Part shown: positions 53,334-62,080 of the stretch, piece after piece
Numbering within the stretch: the stretch's first letter is position 1
How the letters are laid out: every line of letters starts with the position of its first letter
NCBI GenBank assembly: GCA_964350695.1
Contig: CAYGKM010000002.1
Coordinates: forward strand, 129,863 to 193,862
Direction: 5' to 3'
Source of the DNA: TMED27 sp964350695
GTDB lineage: Bacteria; Pseudomonadota; Alphaproteobacteria; Micavibrionales; Micavibrionaceae
Length of the DNA stretch: 64,000 nt
Notes under the pieces: model-generated
What the model was told of the DNA's origin: nothing
Seen by the model: the letters and a program-made list of their open reading frames with translations, nothing else
Databases searched by the model: none
Program-made: the position numbers and the translations under genes

Positions 53334-53411
53334 CATAGAGTTAAATTCTTAAAGAGAATCAATCGCTTCGAGAGTTTGACGTTTCAAAAACAAAAAATGA
53401 GGTAGGGGAAA

Positions 53412-55544
53412 ATGACTTCAATATTCATTATAATTGCCTGCTGCGGCTTGCTTGCGCTGATTTACAGTGCGGTGGCGTCACGGCAGATTATGGGCTTAAG
53501 TGCCGGTAGTGCGAAGATGCAAGATATTGCATCGGCTATTCAAGAAGGCGCGGCCGCATATTTAAGCCGCCAATACAAAACAATTGCGCTTGTGGGCGTG
53601 GCGGTTGCTGCGCTTTTATACCTTCTTTTAGGTAGTCATGTTGCGATTGGCTTTATCATCGGTGCGGTTTTATCGGGCTTGGCCGGATATAACGGTATGG
53701 TTGTTTCTGTGCGGGCGAATGTGCGCACAACGCAAGCGGCCACCGAAAGTCTGGAAAAAGCGTTGAACGTTGCGTTTAAAGCCGGAGCAATTACGGGGAT
53801 GCTCGTTGTTGGTTTGGGGCTTTTGGGCGTTGCGGGCTATTACTATTATCTTCAGCATGATCTTGGCTTTGCCGGACTTGAAGGCGATGAACGGATGGCG
53901 GCTTTACGATATATGCTTGAAGGGCTTGTTGCTCTTGGCTTTGGTGCGTCCTTGATTTCGATTTTCGCGCGTTTAGGCGGCGGTATCTTTACCAAAGGCG
54001 CCGATGTTGGTGCGGACCTTGTTGGTAAGGTTGAAGCGGGCATTCCAGAAGATGATCCACGTAACCCTGCGACGATTGCTGATAATGTTGGTGACAACGT
54101 TGGTGATTGTGCGGGTATGGCGGCTGATTTGTTTGAGACATACGCTGTGACGGTTGTTGCGACGATGTTGATTGCCTTCAGCACATTTGCACCTGAGGCT
54201 ATTGAGCAGATGATGATCTTGCCGCTGTTTATCGGTGCGATCTGTATTGTTGGCTCGGTTGTCGGAACGTTCTTCGTGCGTTTGGGTAAAACCAAAAACA
54301 TCATGAATGCCCTGTATAAAGGCTTTGTGGCTTCGGCGCTTTTCTCTGCGATTTTGATTGCGGTGGCGATTTCGAATATCGGCGTTGATGTTACTATCCC
54401 GCTTGCGGATGGTGGCACGGTAACCCATATGGCGCTTTTCTACTGTATTGTTGTTGGTTTGGTTGTGACGGGTCTTTTGATCTGGGTGACTGAATATTAC
54501 ACCTCTACGGAGTATCGCCCTGTGCGTTCGATTGCGAAGGCATCGGAAACAGGCCATGGAACAAATGTGATCCAAGGCTTGGCGATTTCTTTGGAAGCGA
54601 CAGCGATTCCTGTTTTGATTATTTGCGGAGGGATTTACTTCGCGCATGATCTTGCGGGGCTTTACGGTATCGCGATTGCGGCGACCTCTATGCTTTCATT
54701 GGCAGGGATGGTTGTGGCTTTGGACGCATATGGTCCTGTTACGGATAACGCAGGAGGGATTGCCGAGATGGCGGGGCTTCCCAAAGGTGTTCGTGAGACG
54801 ACAGATGCTTTGGACGCGGTTGGTAATACGACCAAAGCCGTGACCAAGGGCTATGCGATCGGCTCTGCCGGTTTGGCGGCGCTTGTGCTGTTTGCCGGTT
54901 ACACCGAAGAGATTAAGCATTACTTGCCTGACCTTGCCGATATCAGCTTCCCGCTCGAAGAGCCGTGGGTTGTGATTGGTTTGTTCATTGGTGGACTTTT
55001 GCCGTATCTCTTCTCTGCGATGTCGATGACAGCAGTGGGCCGCGCCGCGGCGGCTGTTGTGGTTGAGGTTCGTCGTCAGTTCAAGGAAATCCCCGGTATC
55101 ATGAAGGGCACAGCGAAGCCCGAGTATGGTAAGGCCGTGGATATCCTGACGAAGGCGGCGATTGCCGAGATGATTGTACCTTCTCTCTTGCCTGTGCTTG
55201 CGCCTGTTATCCTTTGGATTGCGGTGTTCAAGATTACGGGTGATGCGATGTCTGCGTTCCAGTGTTTGGGAGCGATGCTTCTGGGTACGATCGTGACAGG
55301 TCTTTTCGTTGCGCTTTCCATGACTGCCGGTGGCGGTGCGTGGGATAATGCGAAGAAATACATCGAGGATGGTCATCATGGCGGTAAAGGCTCTGATGCG
55401 CATCATGCGGCTGTGACCGGTGACACTGTAGGCGACCCGTATAAAGACACGGCCGGCCCTGCGGTGAACCCGCTGATTAAGATTGCGAATATTGTGGCGA
55501 TCTTGTTGGTGGCGGTTGTGGCGAAGTTCGGCGTTGCCGGATAA
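53412..55544 (+). CDS. hppA: membrane-bound proton-translocating pyrophosphatase, K+-independent type
   Basis: Uses PPi hydrolysis to pump protons. The 710-residue protein has about 16 membrane helices and all catalytic motifs: GADVGADLVGKVEAGIPEDD, DNVGDNVGDCAGMAADLFE, KAVTKGYAIGSAGLAAL and the C-terminal TGDTVGDPYKDTAGPAVNP. The Lys in GNTTKAVTKG (in place of the Ala of K+-dependent forms) indicates the K+-independent H+ type, as in Rhodospirillum rubrum. It has its own promoter and terminator. Length is normal. Confidence 0.95.
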   Translation: MTSIFIIIACCGLLALIYSAVASRQIMGLSAGSAKMQDIASAIQEGAAAYLSRQYKTIALVGVAVAALLYLLLGSHVAIGFIIGAVLSGLAGYNGMVVSVRANVRTTQAATESLEKALNVAFKAGAITGMLVVGLGLLGVAGYYYYLQHDLGFAGLEGDERMAALRYMLEGLVALGFGASLISIFARLGGGIFTKGADVGADLVGKVEAGIPEDDPRNPATIADNVGDNVGDCAGMAADLFETYAVTVVATMLIAFSTFAPEAIEQMMILPLFIGAICIVGSVVGTFFVRLGKTKNIMNALYKGFVASALFSAILIAVAISNIGVDVTIPLADGGTVTHMALFYCIVVGLVVTGLLIWVTEYYTSTEYRPVRSIAKASETGHGTNVIQGLAISLEATAIPVLIICGGIYFAHDLAGLYGIAIAATSMLSLAGMVVALDAYGPVTDNAGGIAEMAGLPKGVRETTDALDAVGNTTKAVTKGYAIGSAGLAALVLFAGYTEEIKHYLPDLADISFPLEEPWVVIGLFIGGLLPYLFSAMSMTAVGRAAAAVVVEVRRQFKEIPGIMKGTAKPEYGKAVDILTKAAIAEMIVPSLLPVLAPVILWIAVFKITGDAMSAFQCLGAMLLGTIVTGLFVALSMTAGGGAWDNAKKYIEDGHHGGKGSDAHHAAVTGDTVGDPYKDTAGPAVNPLIKIANIVAILLVAVVAKFGVAG

Positions 55545-55569
55545 AGCCTTGCTTATAAAATTTGAAAAA

Positions 55570-55596
55570 GCCCTGCAGCGATGCGGGGCTTTTTTT
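55570..55596 (+). terminator. terminator after hppA
   Basis: GCCCTGCA with TGCGGGGC (one G-U), GCGA tetraloop, T run at 55590-55596 and an A run upstream. It can stop hppA and, less strongly, the convergent HTH gene whose stop lies in its T run. Confidence 0.85.
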
Positions 55597-55858
55597 ATTC
55601 GAGGGTTTGTTCGGTGGGCGCGGGTTGCTCTTCTTCAAAGAGGGCGGCGAAATCGGAGAGCGTATATCCGACAGCATTTAGGGTTCGGGCCAGAGTTTCC
55701 ATTGAAAGCCAGCGAGGGGAGCCATCCTTTTGCTTGCGCTTGCTTGGGTTGAAGGTTGTTGGGTCTAGGCCTGCGTGTTTTGCCAAACCCGAGGCGGAGT
55801 AGCCGAATTTTTCGGCGAGGCGGTCGATGCCGTTCCAAAGATCTTCGTGTTTCAGCAT
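55595..55858 (-). CDS. short XRE-like HTH protein lacking the S24 peptidase domain
   Basis: An 87-residue protein that begins LKHEDLWNGIDRLAEKFGYS, then SGLAKHAGLDPTTFNPSKRK and WLSMETLARTLNAVG. This is the N-terminal HTH of the phage-repressor-like regulators common in alphaproteobacteria, but those normally continue with a peptidase S24 (LexA/CI-type) domain of about 120 residues. Here a stop follows after a short Glu/Pro tail (EEEQPAPTEQTLE), right at the hppA terminator. No frame remnant of S24 is seen downstream. It may be a stand-alone DNA-binding protein. Confidence 0.8.
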   Translation of the reverse strand: MLKHEDLWNGIDRLAEKFGYSASGLAKHAGLDPTTFNPSKRKQKDGSPRWLSMETLARTLNAVGYTLSDFAALFEEEQPAPTEQTLE

Positions 55859-55922
55859 GGTGCGCCGTCTTTCCTACTCAGTGTTTAGCGGGAAATAGCA
55901 CAGAATTCATGCTTATGTCAAT

Positions 55923-56384
55923 TTATCTGCCGGCAGCGGTTTCGCTTTGCGGGTTGAATTTACCCAAATTGCCGAAGAATTGTTGCATGGCGGTGACTTC
56001 GTTGCCGTGAGTGGGGGTTTTCTCGCGCAGGTAAGGGACATCTACGCGCTGATTATCCACGTCGCGGATCAGCTCAACCACGCCTTCTTCGTTAAAGGCG
56101 ATGACGACGACGCGCTCGTCAATTACTTCGGGGTCGAGGATGCCGCGCTTTTCTGTTTCCTGACCGATGTAGTACCAGACATTTTCATCAAAGGTGGATT
56201 TGGTGGTGGGGGAGCCAAGGTTGCGCAGAACATCGGAGCGCGTGCTTGTGCCTTCGGCCAGCTCTGCGATCTGGTAATCCTGCAGGAAGTTTCCGCGTTT
56301 GGTCACTGTGGGTGTGCAGGCGCCCATAAACAGGACGCTTGAGGCGGTTAATGTCAGGATCAGTGTCTTTGTCTCTTGAATCAT
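55923..56384 (-). CDS. bamE: outer membrane protein assembly factor BamE
   Basis: SmpA/OmlA-family lipoprotein of the BAM complex. 153 residues, with a lipobox ending at Cys23 (LFMGAC), then the BamE fold: FLQDYQIAELAEGTSTRSDV, LGSPTTKSTFDENVWYYIG. The C-terminal part is a low-conservation tail. It is divergent from the ubiquinol-cytochrome c chaperone gene, the usual alphaproteobacterial order. Confidence 0.9.
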   Translation of the reverse strand: MIQETKTLILTLTASSVLFMGACTPTVTKRGNFLQDYQIAELAEGTSTRSDVLRNLGSPTTKSTFDENVWYYIGQETEKRGILDPEVIDERVVVIAFNEEGVVELIRDVDNQRVDVPYLREKTPTHGNEVTAMQQFFGNLGKFNPQSETAAGR

Positions 56385-56456
56385 TTTTGTAAACTCTTAT
56401 GTTCTAATCACCCGATATGGGCATACCAATATAGCGGTTTGAGAAGGACTATATCA

Positions 56457-56972
56457 ATGTTTGGTTTGTTGAAAACAAAAAACTCCTATGAACAAGAAGC
56501 GCGCGAAGTTTATGGCGCGGCGCTCGCGCATTCCAGAAGTACGTTTTTCTATGAGAAATATGGCGTGCCAGATACGTTTGACGGGAGGTTCGATTGCATG
56601 GTTTTGCAGGTGTTTTTGGTGATTGAGCGGATGCTGGAGGACGGGCATACGGATTTCAATCAGGCGGTGTTTGATATGACATTTGCAAATATGGACCAGA
56701 CTTTGCGGGAAATGGGGATTGGTGATATCGGCGTGTTGAAGCGTCAACGCAAGATGATGAAGGCGTTTAACGGGCGGATGCATGCCTATAAGGCGGCGCT
56801 GGATAGCGGCGATATGAAAGAGGCTTTGGCGAAAAACCTATATGGTACGATTGAAGCGGATGATAAAACGCTTAAAAACATGGATAAATACGTGAAAGCG
56901 GCGCTTAAGCACCTGCAAGCGCAGACCGGCGATGGTATTCTGGCGGGGCGGATTGATTTTTTGAAAGAGTAG
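56457..56972 (+). CDS. ubiquinol-cytochrome c chaperone family protein
   Basis: A 171-residue helical protein of the CBP3/UQCC1 family (EVYGAALAHSRSTFFYEKYG, then DGRFDCMVLQVFLVIERML and FDMTFANMDQTLREMGIGDI). Eukaryotic relatives help assemble cytochrome bc1. The alphaproteobacterial homologues have unclear exact roles. I start at ATG 56457, with AGAAGGA 8-14 nt upstream, and not at an earlier ATG that overlaps bamE. It begins a chain with DUF177, rpmF, plsX and fabH. Confidence 0.87.
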   Translation: MFGLLKTKNSYEQEAREVYGAALAHSRSTFFYEKYGVPDTFDGRFDCMVLQVFLVIERMLEDGHTDFNQAVFDMTFANMDQTLREMGIGDIGVLKRQRKMMKAFNGRMHAYKAALDSGDMKEALAKNLYGTIEADDKTLKNMDKYVKAALKHLQAQTGDGILAGRIDFLKE

Positions 56973-56978
56973 AGACGG

Positions 56979-57569
56979 ATGAGCAAAGAAATTATAGAGA
57001 CCGAATGGTCATATTTTATAGATGTGGATTCTTTAGAAGGATCGCGGACGGAGCTTGCGATTTCTCCTGATGAGGAGGCATCAAAGAGGTTGGCGCAGCG
57101 TTTGAATCTTTTATCACTGGATTCGCTGGAGGCGAAACTGGTTTTGAACCATAAGCATGGAAGCGGGCAGGTGCATATTGTGGGGCATTTTAAAGCCAAG
57201 CTCCGCCAAGCCTGCGTTGTGACGCTTGAACCTGTTGAGGATGTTGTTGAAGAAGAGTTCGAGTCGTGGTTTGCGGATTTGGAAGGCGCGGTGCATTTGG
57301 CAAAGGCGCGTAAAGACCGCATGGCCGAGAAGGGGCACACCGAAATTCAAATTCTGGAAGAGCATGAAGACCCGGAACCAATTATTGACGGCAAGATTGA
57401 TCTGGGTGAATTGGTGACGCAATATGTCTCACTGGCGGTTAACCCGTATCCGCATGCGGAAGGGGTGGAGTTTGAAGTGGGTGATGACAATGTTAAAACT
57501 GCGGGGCCTGCTCTGAATAATCCTTTTGCCGCGCTGAAGGACTGGAAGGATAAGCTTTCGGATGGGTAG
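56979..57569 (+). CDS. DUF177 (YceD-like) domain protein
   Basis: A 196-residue protein with the DUF177 region (VHIVGHFKAKLRQACVVTLE, then LGELVTQYVSLAVNPYPHAEG). YceD-type proteins are usually next to rpmF; in plants and bacteria they have been linked to 23S rRNA or ribosome assembly. The acidic middle (EEFESWFADLEG) is in the family too. It starts 6 bp after the previous stop and precedes rpmF by 100 bp with its own promoter-like sequence between. Confidence 0.85.
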   Translation: MSKEIIETEWSYFIDVDSLEGSRTELAISPDEEASKRLAQRLNLLSLDSLEAKLVLNHKHGSGQVHIVGHFKAKLRQACVVTLEPVEDVVEEEFESWFADLEGAVHLAKARKDRMAEKGHTEIQILEEHEDPEPIIDGKIDLGELVTQYVSLAVNPYPHAEGVEFEVGDDNVKTAGPALNNPFAALKDWKDKLSDG

Positions 57570-57608
57570 GGCTTTTATAGCGCGTGGATATTTTCTTTGA
57601 TAATTTCC

Positions 57609-57637
57609 TTGCGCTTGTGTCTTAAATTCGCTACATA
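57609..57637 (+). promoter_or_regulatory. predicted promoter of rpmF-plsX-fabH
   Basis: TTGCGC (57609-57614), exact 17-bp spacer, TACATA (57632-57637), about 33 bp before the rpmF ATG. The same CTTGCGC stands before hppA. Confidence 0.5.
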
Positions 57638-57669
57638 CTCGCTTCAAGAATAAATAAGGATTTAGAACT

Positions 57670-57849
57670 ATGGCTGTTCCAAAGAGAAAAACTACGAAAT
57701 CAAAGCGCAATATGCGCCGCGCACATGATTCACTGACAGTAGATCAGTGGGTTGAAGATGCGAATACAGGCGAGCCTAAGCGTCGCCACCATATCGACTT
57801 GAAAACCGGCACTTACAAAGGCCGTCAGGTTATCGAAGCGCGCGATTAG
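57670..57849 (+). CDS. rpmF: 50S ribosomal protein L32
   Basis: A 59-residue protein starting MAVPKRKTTKSKRNMRRAHD and ending in KTGTYKGRQVIEARD, the pattern of alphaproteobacterial L32 without zinc cysteines. AAGGAT lies about 8 nt before the ATG. It leads into plsX 55 bp later, a near-universal order (rpmF-plsX-fabH), linking ribosome and lipid synthesis. Confidence 0.95.
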   Translation: MAVPKRKTTKSKRNMRRAHDSLTVDQWVEDANTGEPKRRHHIDLKTGTYKGRQVIEARD

Positions 57850-57904
57850 TATCGCGCCTTCGGCATTTCTATCCCTAAAATTTAATATGTAAGAGGACTC
57901 CTCC

Positions 57905-58948
57905 GTGCCAAAATCCATCATAGCTATTGATGCCATGGGCGGGGATTTCGGTGTTGAGAGCGCGGTTCCGGGCGCGGCGCTGGCGCTTGAAAAAAACGCG
58001 TTTCTTAAGTTTAAATTCTTTGGCGACGAAAAAGAAATTCACGAGCAGCTTGGGAAGCATCCCAAGCTTAAATCTGCTTCCAGCGTTATTCATACCGAAA
58101 AAATGATCCGTAATGATGATAAGCCGTCTGCTGCTTTGCGTGCGAGCAAGGGCACATCTATGCGCATGGCGATTGAAGCCGTGGAGCAGGGCGAGGCCGC
58201 TGTGGTGGTGTCGAGCGGTAATACAGGCGCGCTGATGGCGATGGCGAAGATTGTACTTAAGCCGCTGCCCGGAATTCATCGTCCCGCGCTGGCGAGCGTT
58301 ATGCCGACGATGGGCGGGGATACGATTATGCTCGATCTGGGCGCGAATGTTTTGGTGGATTCGGAAAACCTTGTGCAGTTTGCCGTGTTGGGCTGTGTGT
58401 TTGCGAAGGCGCATAAGGGCGTGGCGGTGCCTACGGTGGGGCTGCTCAATGTCGGTACGGAAGACACGAAAGGCCCTGACCATGTGCGCGGGGCGGCGGC
58501 GATTTTGTCGCGCGTCGAGTTTCCGGGGCGGTATATCGGTTTTGTTGAAGGCAGTGACATTACTGCCGGGACAGTGGATGTGATTGTTTCCGATGGTTAT
58601 GCGGGCAATATCTCGCTTAAGGCGATTGAAGGGGTTGGGAAATTTGCTAATTTTTATTTCAAGCGTGCGTTTAAAAATGATCCTTTGTCTATGATCGGCG
58701 CTATGTTTGCGACATTTGGCCTGAAAAAGCTGAAAGCGAAGCTTGACCCGCGCATGCATAATGGCGGGGTGTTTTTGGGGCTGAACGGCCTCTGTGTGAA
58801 AAGTCATGGCGGGGCGGATGCGCTTTCGTTTTCAACGGCTGTGAATTTAGCGGCGGAACTTGCCAAGCATGGCTATGTCGAGAGCGTTGCGCGTGATATA
58901 AACCATTTAATGAGTCAGGAAACGTTTCTGGCCGAAGAAAGCAATTAA
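57905..58948 (+). CDS. plsX: phosphate acyltransferase PlsX
   Basis: Makes acyl phosphate from acyl-ACP for phospholipid synthesis. The 347-residue protein has IDAMGGDFGVESAVPGAALA, VSSGNTGALMAMA, GANVLVDSENL, VSDGYAGNISLKAIEGVGKF and GLNGLCVKSHGG. The start is GTG at 57905, which has AGAGGAC about 8 nt upstream and is at the family N-terminus. fabH follows after 7 bp. Length is standard. Confidence 0.95.
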   Translation: MPKSIIAIDAMGGDFGVESAVPGAALALEKNAFLKFKFFGDEKEIHEQLGKHPKLKSASSVIHTEKMIRNDDKPSAALRASKGTSMRMAIEAVEQGEAAVVVSSGNTGALMAMAKIVLKPLPGIHRPALASVMPTMGGDTIMLDLGANVLVDSENLVQFAVLGCVFAKAHKGVAVPTVGLLNVGTEDTKGPDHVRGAAAILSRVEFPGRYIGFVEGSDITAGTVDVIVSDGYAGNISLKAIEGVGKFANFYFKRAFKNDPLSMIGAMFATFGLKKLKAKLDPRMHNGGVFLGLNGLCVKSHGGADALSFSTAVNLAAELAKHGYVESVARDINHLMSQETFLAEESN

Positions 58949-58955
58949 TAACATT

Positions 58956-59930
58956 ATGCCTATCTCTTCCGTAATTCTCTCTACCGGTGCATATTTGCCT
59001 GAAAAAATTCTGACCAATCACGATCTGGAAAAGATGGTGGATACTACGGATGAATGGATTACGCAGCGCAGCGGCATTAAGTCGCGCCATATTGCGGCGG
59101 ATAACCAGACAACAGCGGATTTAGCGATTGCGGCGGCGAAGCAAGCCTTGGACGGATCAGGTTTAAGCCCTCAAGATATTGACGGCGTAATTGTCGCGAC
59201 GACAACGCCGGACCAGACATTTCCGGCGGTTGCGGTGAAAGTGCAGGCGGCGCTCGGCATTCCTGTGGGGATGGCATTTGATGTGCAGGCGGTTTGCACG
59301 GGCTTTGTCTATGCGCTGGCGACGGCGAATAACTTTATTAAAGCGGGGCAGGCGAAGCGCATCATTGTTGTGGGGGCGGAGAAGATGTCTTCTATCATTG
59401 ATTGGAATGACCGCACGACATGCGTTTTGTTCGCCGATGGCGCGGGCGCGGTTGTGTTGGAAGGGCAGGAGCAGCCCGAGGGCGTTGCTTCCCGCGGGGT
59501 TCATTCGACGCATTTATACGCGAACGGTAATCAACGCGATTTGCTATATACGGATGGCGGTGCGTCTAGCACGGGCACGTCCGGTCATGTGGTGATGCAG
59601 GGGCGCGATGTTTTCAAATATGCGGTGTCATATATGGCGGGCGCAGTGAATGATGCGCTTGAGGCCAATGGCGTGAGCGCCGATGATGTAGACTGGCTTG
59701 TGCCGCATCAGGCGAATATTCGGATTCTGGAGGCCACGGCGAAGAAGTTGGGGCTGGATATGGATAAGGTTGTTGTGACGGTTGAACGTCATGGTAATAC
59801 CTCGGCGGCCTCTATTCCGCTGGCGCTTCATACGGCGGTGGCGGATGGGCGGATTAAGAAGGGCGAATTGTTGCTTCTTGAGGCGATGGGCGGGGGCTTA
59901 ACTTGGGGATCGGCCTTGGTTCGCTTCTAA
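58956..59930 (+). CDS. fabH: beta-ketoacyl-ACP synthase III
   Basis: Starts fatty acid synthesis by joining acetyl-CoA and malonyl-ACP. The 324-residue protein has Cys114 (DVQAVCTGFVYALATA), the His in WLVPHQANIRI and Asn in RHGNTSAAS, the full catalytic triad, and a final GGGLTWGSALVRF. It lies in the plsX operon. ihfA follows 104 bp later. Confidence 0.96.
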   Translation: MPISSVILSTGAYLPEKILTNHDLEKMVDTTDEWITQRSGIKSRHIAADNQTTADLAIAAAKQALDGSGLSPQDIDGVIVATTTPDQTFPAVAVKVQAALGIPVGMAFDVQAVCTGFVYALATANNFIKAGQAKRIIVVGAEKMSSIIDWNDRTTCVLFADGAGAVVLEGQEQPEGVASRGVHSTHLYANGNQRDLLYTDGGASSTGTSGHVVMQGRDVFKYAVSYMAGAVNDALEANGVSADDVDWLVPHQANIRILEATAKKLGLDMDKVVVTVERHGNTSAASIPLALHTAVADGRIKKGELLLLEAMGGGLTWGSALVRF

Positions 59931-60034
59931 AATTTCAAGTATTTCACAGCCTTTTGGGATAACTTTCACCTTTATGTTGACGTGAAGTGCGCGGCCTATT
60001 ACTCTGAGATTACTCAAGAAATAGGGAGATTCCG

Positions 60035-60334
60035 ATGGAAAGTCGTACACTCACACGCGCAGACCTTGCCGAGGCCGTTTATGAAGAGGTCGGGCTGTCA
60101 CGCAACGAATCCTCAGACCTTGTCGAAGCTGTTCTGGATGAAATATCAGATGCTTTAGTCAAAGGCGACGGCGTAAAGATTTCATCTTTCGGCAGTTTTT
60201 CAGTTCGTGAAAAAGGCGAGCGCATAGGGCGCAATCCGAAAACAGGCGTTGAAGTGCCGATCTTACCGCGCAAGGTTTTGGTTTTCCGTGCATCACACGT
60301 GCTCAAGGATCGTATCAACGGGGCAGCAGAGTAA
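60035..60334 (+). CDS. ihfA: integration host factor alpha subunit
   Basis: DNA-bending protein of the HU/IHF family. 99 residues: TLTRADLAEAVYEEVGLSRN, then VKISSFGSFSVREKGERIGR and NPKTGVEVPILPRKVLVFRA. The family proline at the tip of the arm (NPKTG) is kept. AGGGAG lies 8 nt before the ATG. The next gene, a MerR-type regulator, follows 25 bp later, the usual order in alphaproteobacteria. Confidence 0.93.
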   Translation: MESRTLTRADLAEAVYEEVGLSRNESSDLVEAVLDEISDALVKGDGVKISSFGSFSVREKGERIGRNPKTGVEVPILPRKVLVFRASHVLKDRINGAAE

Positions 60335-60359
60335 AAAATTTATAAGAAGGATTTAAGGT

Positions 60360-60944
60360 ATGAACACAGGGCCAACAGCACATAGAGCATCAGATATTGT
60401 TTCAAGCGACGCGACGCAGCCGCAAGAAACGGTGACGAAAGGCCCTTTGACAGGTAACGAGATTTCATCAAACGCTACAGAGACTAATGACAGCGCGCCA
60501 TTGAGCGGCGCAGCGGCCCGTAGAGAGCGCCGTAGAACAGGAAAGTCTTCATCAGCCTTTAAAACCATTAGCGAAGTCGCGGACGAGCTTGACGTGCAGC
60601 AGCATGTTTTGCGGTTCTGGGAAACCAAGTTTTCACAAATTCGTCCTTTGAAGCGCGGCGGTGGTCGTCGCTATTATCGCCCGGAAGATTTAACGCTTTT
60701 GACCAAGATTCACCACCTGCTTTACACTGAAGGTTATACTATAAAAGGCGTGCAGAAGCTCTTGAAAGAAAAGGGTAAAGCGCAGTTGTTGGCCGAGACA
60801 CCTGCGGCGGAAAATAACAACACGCCACAAGCAGCGAATTCCGGCGAGGCCTATGGCAAAAACGGATTGAGCGTGCGTCAACGCACGGCGCTTAAGGCGA
60901 TGCTGGGCGAGCTTAAAGACTTAAGGTCGATGCTGACCTCATAA
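60360..60944 (+). CDS. MerR family transcriptional regulator
   Basis: A 194-residue protein with a poorly conserved N-terminus (about 1-65) and a MerR winged helix (FKTISEVADELDVQQHVLRF, WETKFSQIRPLKRGGGRRYY, RPEDLTLLTKIHHLLYTEGY, TIKGVQKLLKEKGK). No metal- or drug-binding C-domain, only a short tail. It follows ihfA in the same transcript. The target is unknown. A start at about codon 30 is also possible. Confidence 0.88.
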   Translation: MNTGPTAHRASDIVSSDATQPQETVTKGPLTGNEISSNATETNDSAPLSGAAARRERRRTGKSSSAFKTISEVADELDVQQHVLRFWETKFSQIRPLKRGGGRRYYRPEDLTLLTKIHHLLYTEGYTIKGVQKLLKEKGKAQLLAETPAAENNNTPQAANSGEAYGKNGLSVRQRTALKAMLGELKDLRSMLTS

Positions 60945-60964
60945 TAATAAGCTGCGCGATTAGG

Positions 60965-60991
60965 TTGCTTTTCACAAACATATTCTATAAA
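60965..60991 (+). promoter_or_regulatory. predicted promoter of tRNA-Pro
   Basis: TATAAA at 60986-60991, 13 bp before the tRNA 5' end, with a weak TTGCTT -35 (60965-60970) at a 15-bp spacer. Confidence 0.4.
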
Positions 60992-61003
60992 CATCTTTCA
61001 GAT

Positions 61004-61081
61004 CGGAACGTGGCGCAGCCTGGTTAGCGCACTAAGCTGGGGGCTTAGGGGTCGGAGGTTCAAATCCTCTCGTTCCGACCA
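61004..61081 (+). tRNA. tRNA-Pro (anticodon GGG)
   Basis: Acceptor CGGAACG (61004-61010) pairs with CGTTCCG (61071-61077). Anticodon arm CTAAG-CTGGGGG-CTTAG gives anticodon GGG at 61039-61041. T arm GGAGG-TTCAAAT-CCTCT. A discriminator A and an encoded CCA end the gene at 61081. All four arms fold, and the variable loop is short. It is the only tRNA seen in the window. Confidence 0.97.
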
Positions 61082-61110
61082 TTTTGCTTTTAGTGGGCTT
61101 TGTCAGTCTA

Positions 61111-62079
61111 ATGCCTTTCTCAATCGGACATATTCAAATCGAAGATCCTGTGTTTCTGGCGCCGATGTCGGGGATATCGGATTTGCCGTTTCGGCGGATC
61201 GTTAAGGAATATGGCGCGGGGGCTGTGTTTTCGGAGATGATCGCGAGCCGTGCGATGATTGAACATTCCAAAGAATCCTTAAAGATGAGTACGTCTTGCG
61301 AGGGGGAGTTTCCTCTGGCGGTGCAATTGGCAGGCTGTGATCCCGATATTATGGCCGAAGCCGCGCAGATGAACGTGGAGCGGGGGGCGGATATCATTGA
61401 TATCAATTTTGGATGTCCGGTTAAGAAGGTGGTGAATAAGCTGGCCGGTTCTGCGCTTATGCGGGAGGTTGAGCTGGCGACTGAGATTATGTGTGCGACT
61501 GTGCGGGCTGTGGATGTGCCGGTGACGGTGAAGATGCGCCTTGGTTGGGATGATGATAGCTTGAATGCGGTGCAGCTGGCGAAGCGTGCGGAAGATGTGG
61601 GGATCAAGATGGTCACCGTGCATGGACGCACGCGGATGCAGATGTATAAGGGAAGCGCGGATTGGAGCAAGATTGCAGCGGTTAAGAAGGCGGTGAGCGT
61701 GCCTGTGATTGTGAACGGCGATGTGCTTACGCCCGAAGATGCGAAAGAGGCTATGGAGATTTCCGGCGCGGACGGGGTGATGATCGGGCGCGGCTGTCAG
61801 GGGAAGCCTTGGGTTTTGCGCGACACGATTGCGCATTTGCGCGGGGAAGATATTCCGCCGCCGCCGAGCGCGGATGAGCTGCGCACTCTAATACTGCGTC
61901 ATTATAATGATATTTTGGAGTATTACGGTGAGCATAAAGGCGTTGGTTTGGCGCGGAAGCATTTGGCGTGGTATCTGACGGGGTTGCCGAATGCGGCGGC
62001 GCTTAGGGATGAGGTTAATACGATGCGAGAGCCAGAGGCGGTAAAGGCGCGGATTGATGCTTTTTTTGCAGGTGTTTAA
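61111..62079 (+). CDS. dusB: tRNA dihydrouridine synthase DusB
   Basis: Flavoenzyme that reduces uridine in tRNA D-loops. About 322 residues: DPVFLAPMSGISDLPFRRIV, QLAGCDPDIMAEAA, INFGCPVKKVVNKLAGSALM with the catalytic Cys, MRLGWDDDSLNA, VTVHGRTRMQMYKGSADW and IGRGCQGKPW. I use ATG 61111, giving MPFSIGHIQI; an in-frame TTG at 61084 abuts the tRNA. No ribosome site is clear. It starts 30 bp after the tRNA, and could be read through from the tRNA promoter. Confidence 0.93.
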   Translation: MPFSIGHIQIEDPVFLAPMSGISDLPFRRIVKEYGAGAVFSEMIASRAMIEHSKESLKMSTSCEGEFPLAVQLAGCDPDIMAEAAQMNVERGADIIDINFGCPVKKVVNKLAGSALMREVELATEIMCATVRAVDVPVTVKMRLGWDDDSLNAVQLAKRAEDVGIKMVTVHGRTRMQMYKGSADWSKIAAVKKAVSVPVIVNGDVLTPEDAKEAMEISGADGVMIGRGCQGKPWVLRDTIAHLRGEDIPPPPSADELRTLILRHYNDILEYYGEHKGVGLARKHLAWYLTGLPNAAALRDEVNTMREPEAVKARIDAFFAGV

Positions 62080-62080
62080 C

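Noticed and set aside
57875..58807. 310-codon minus-strand frame over plsX
   Set aside because: Same reason: composition is that of an antisense frame and plsX is unambiguous.
59977..60002. Promoter of ihfA with TTGACG and TATTAC
   Set aside because: The spacer is only 14 bp, so I did not annotate it.
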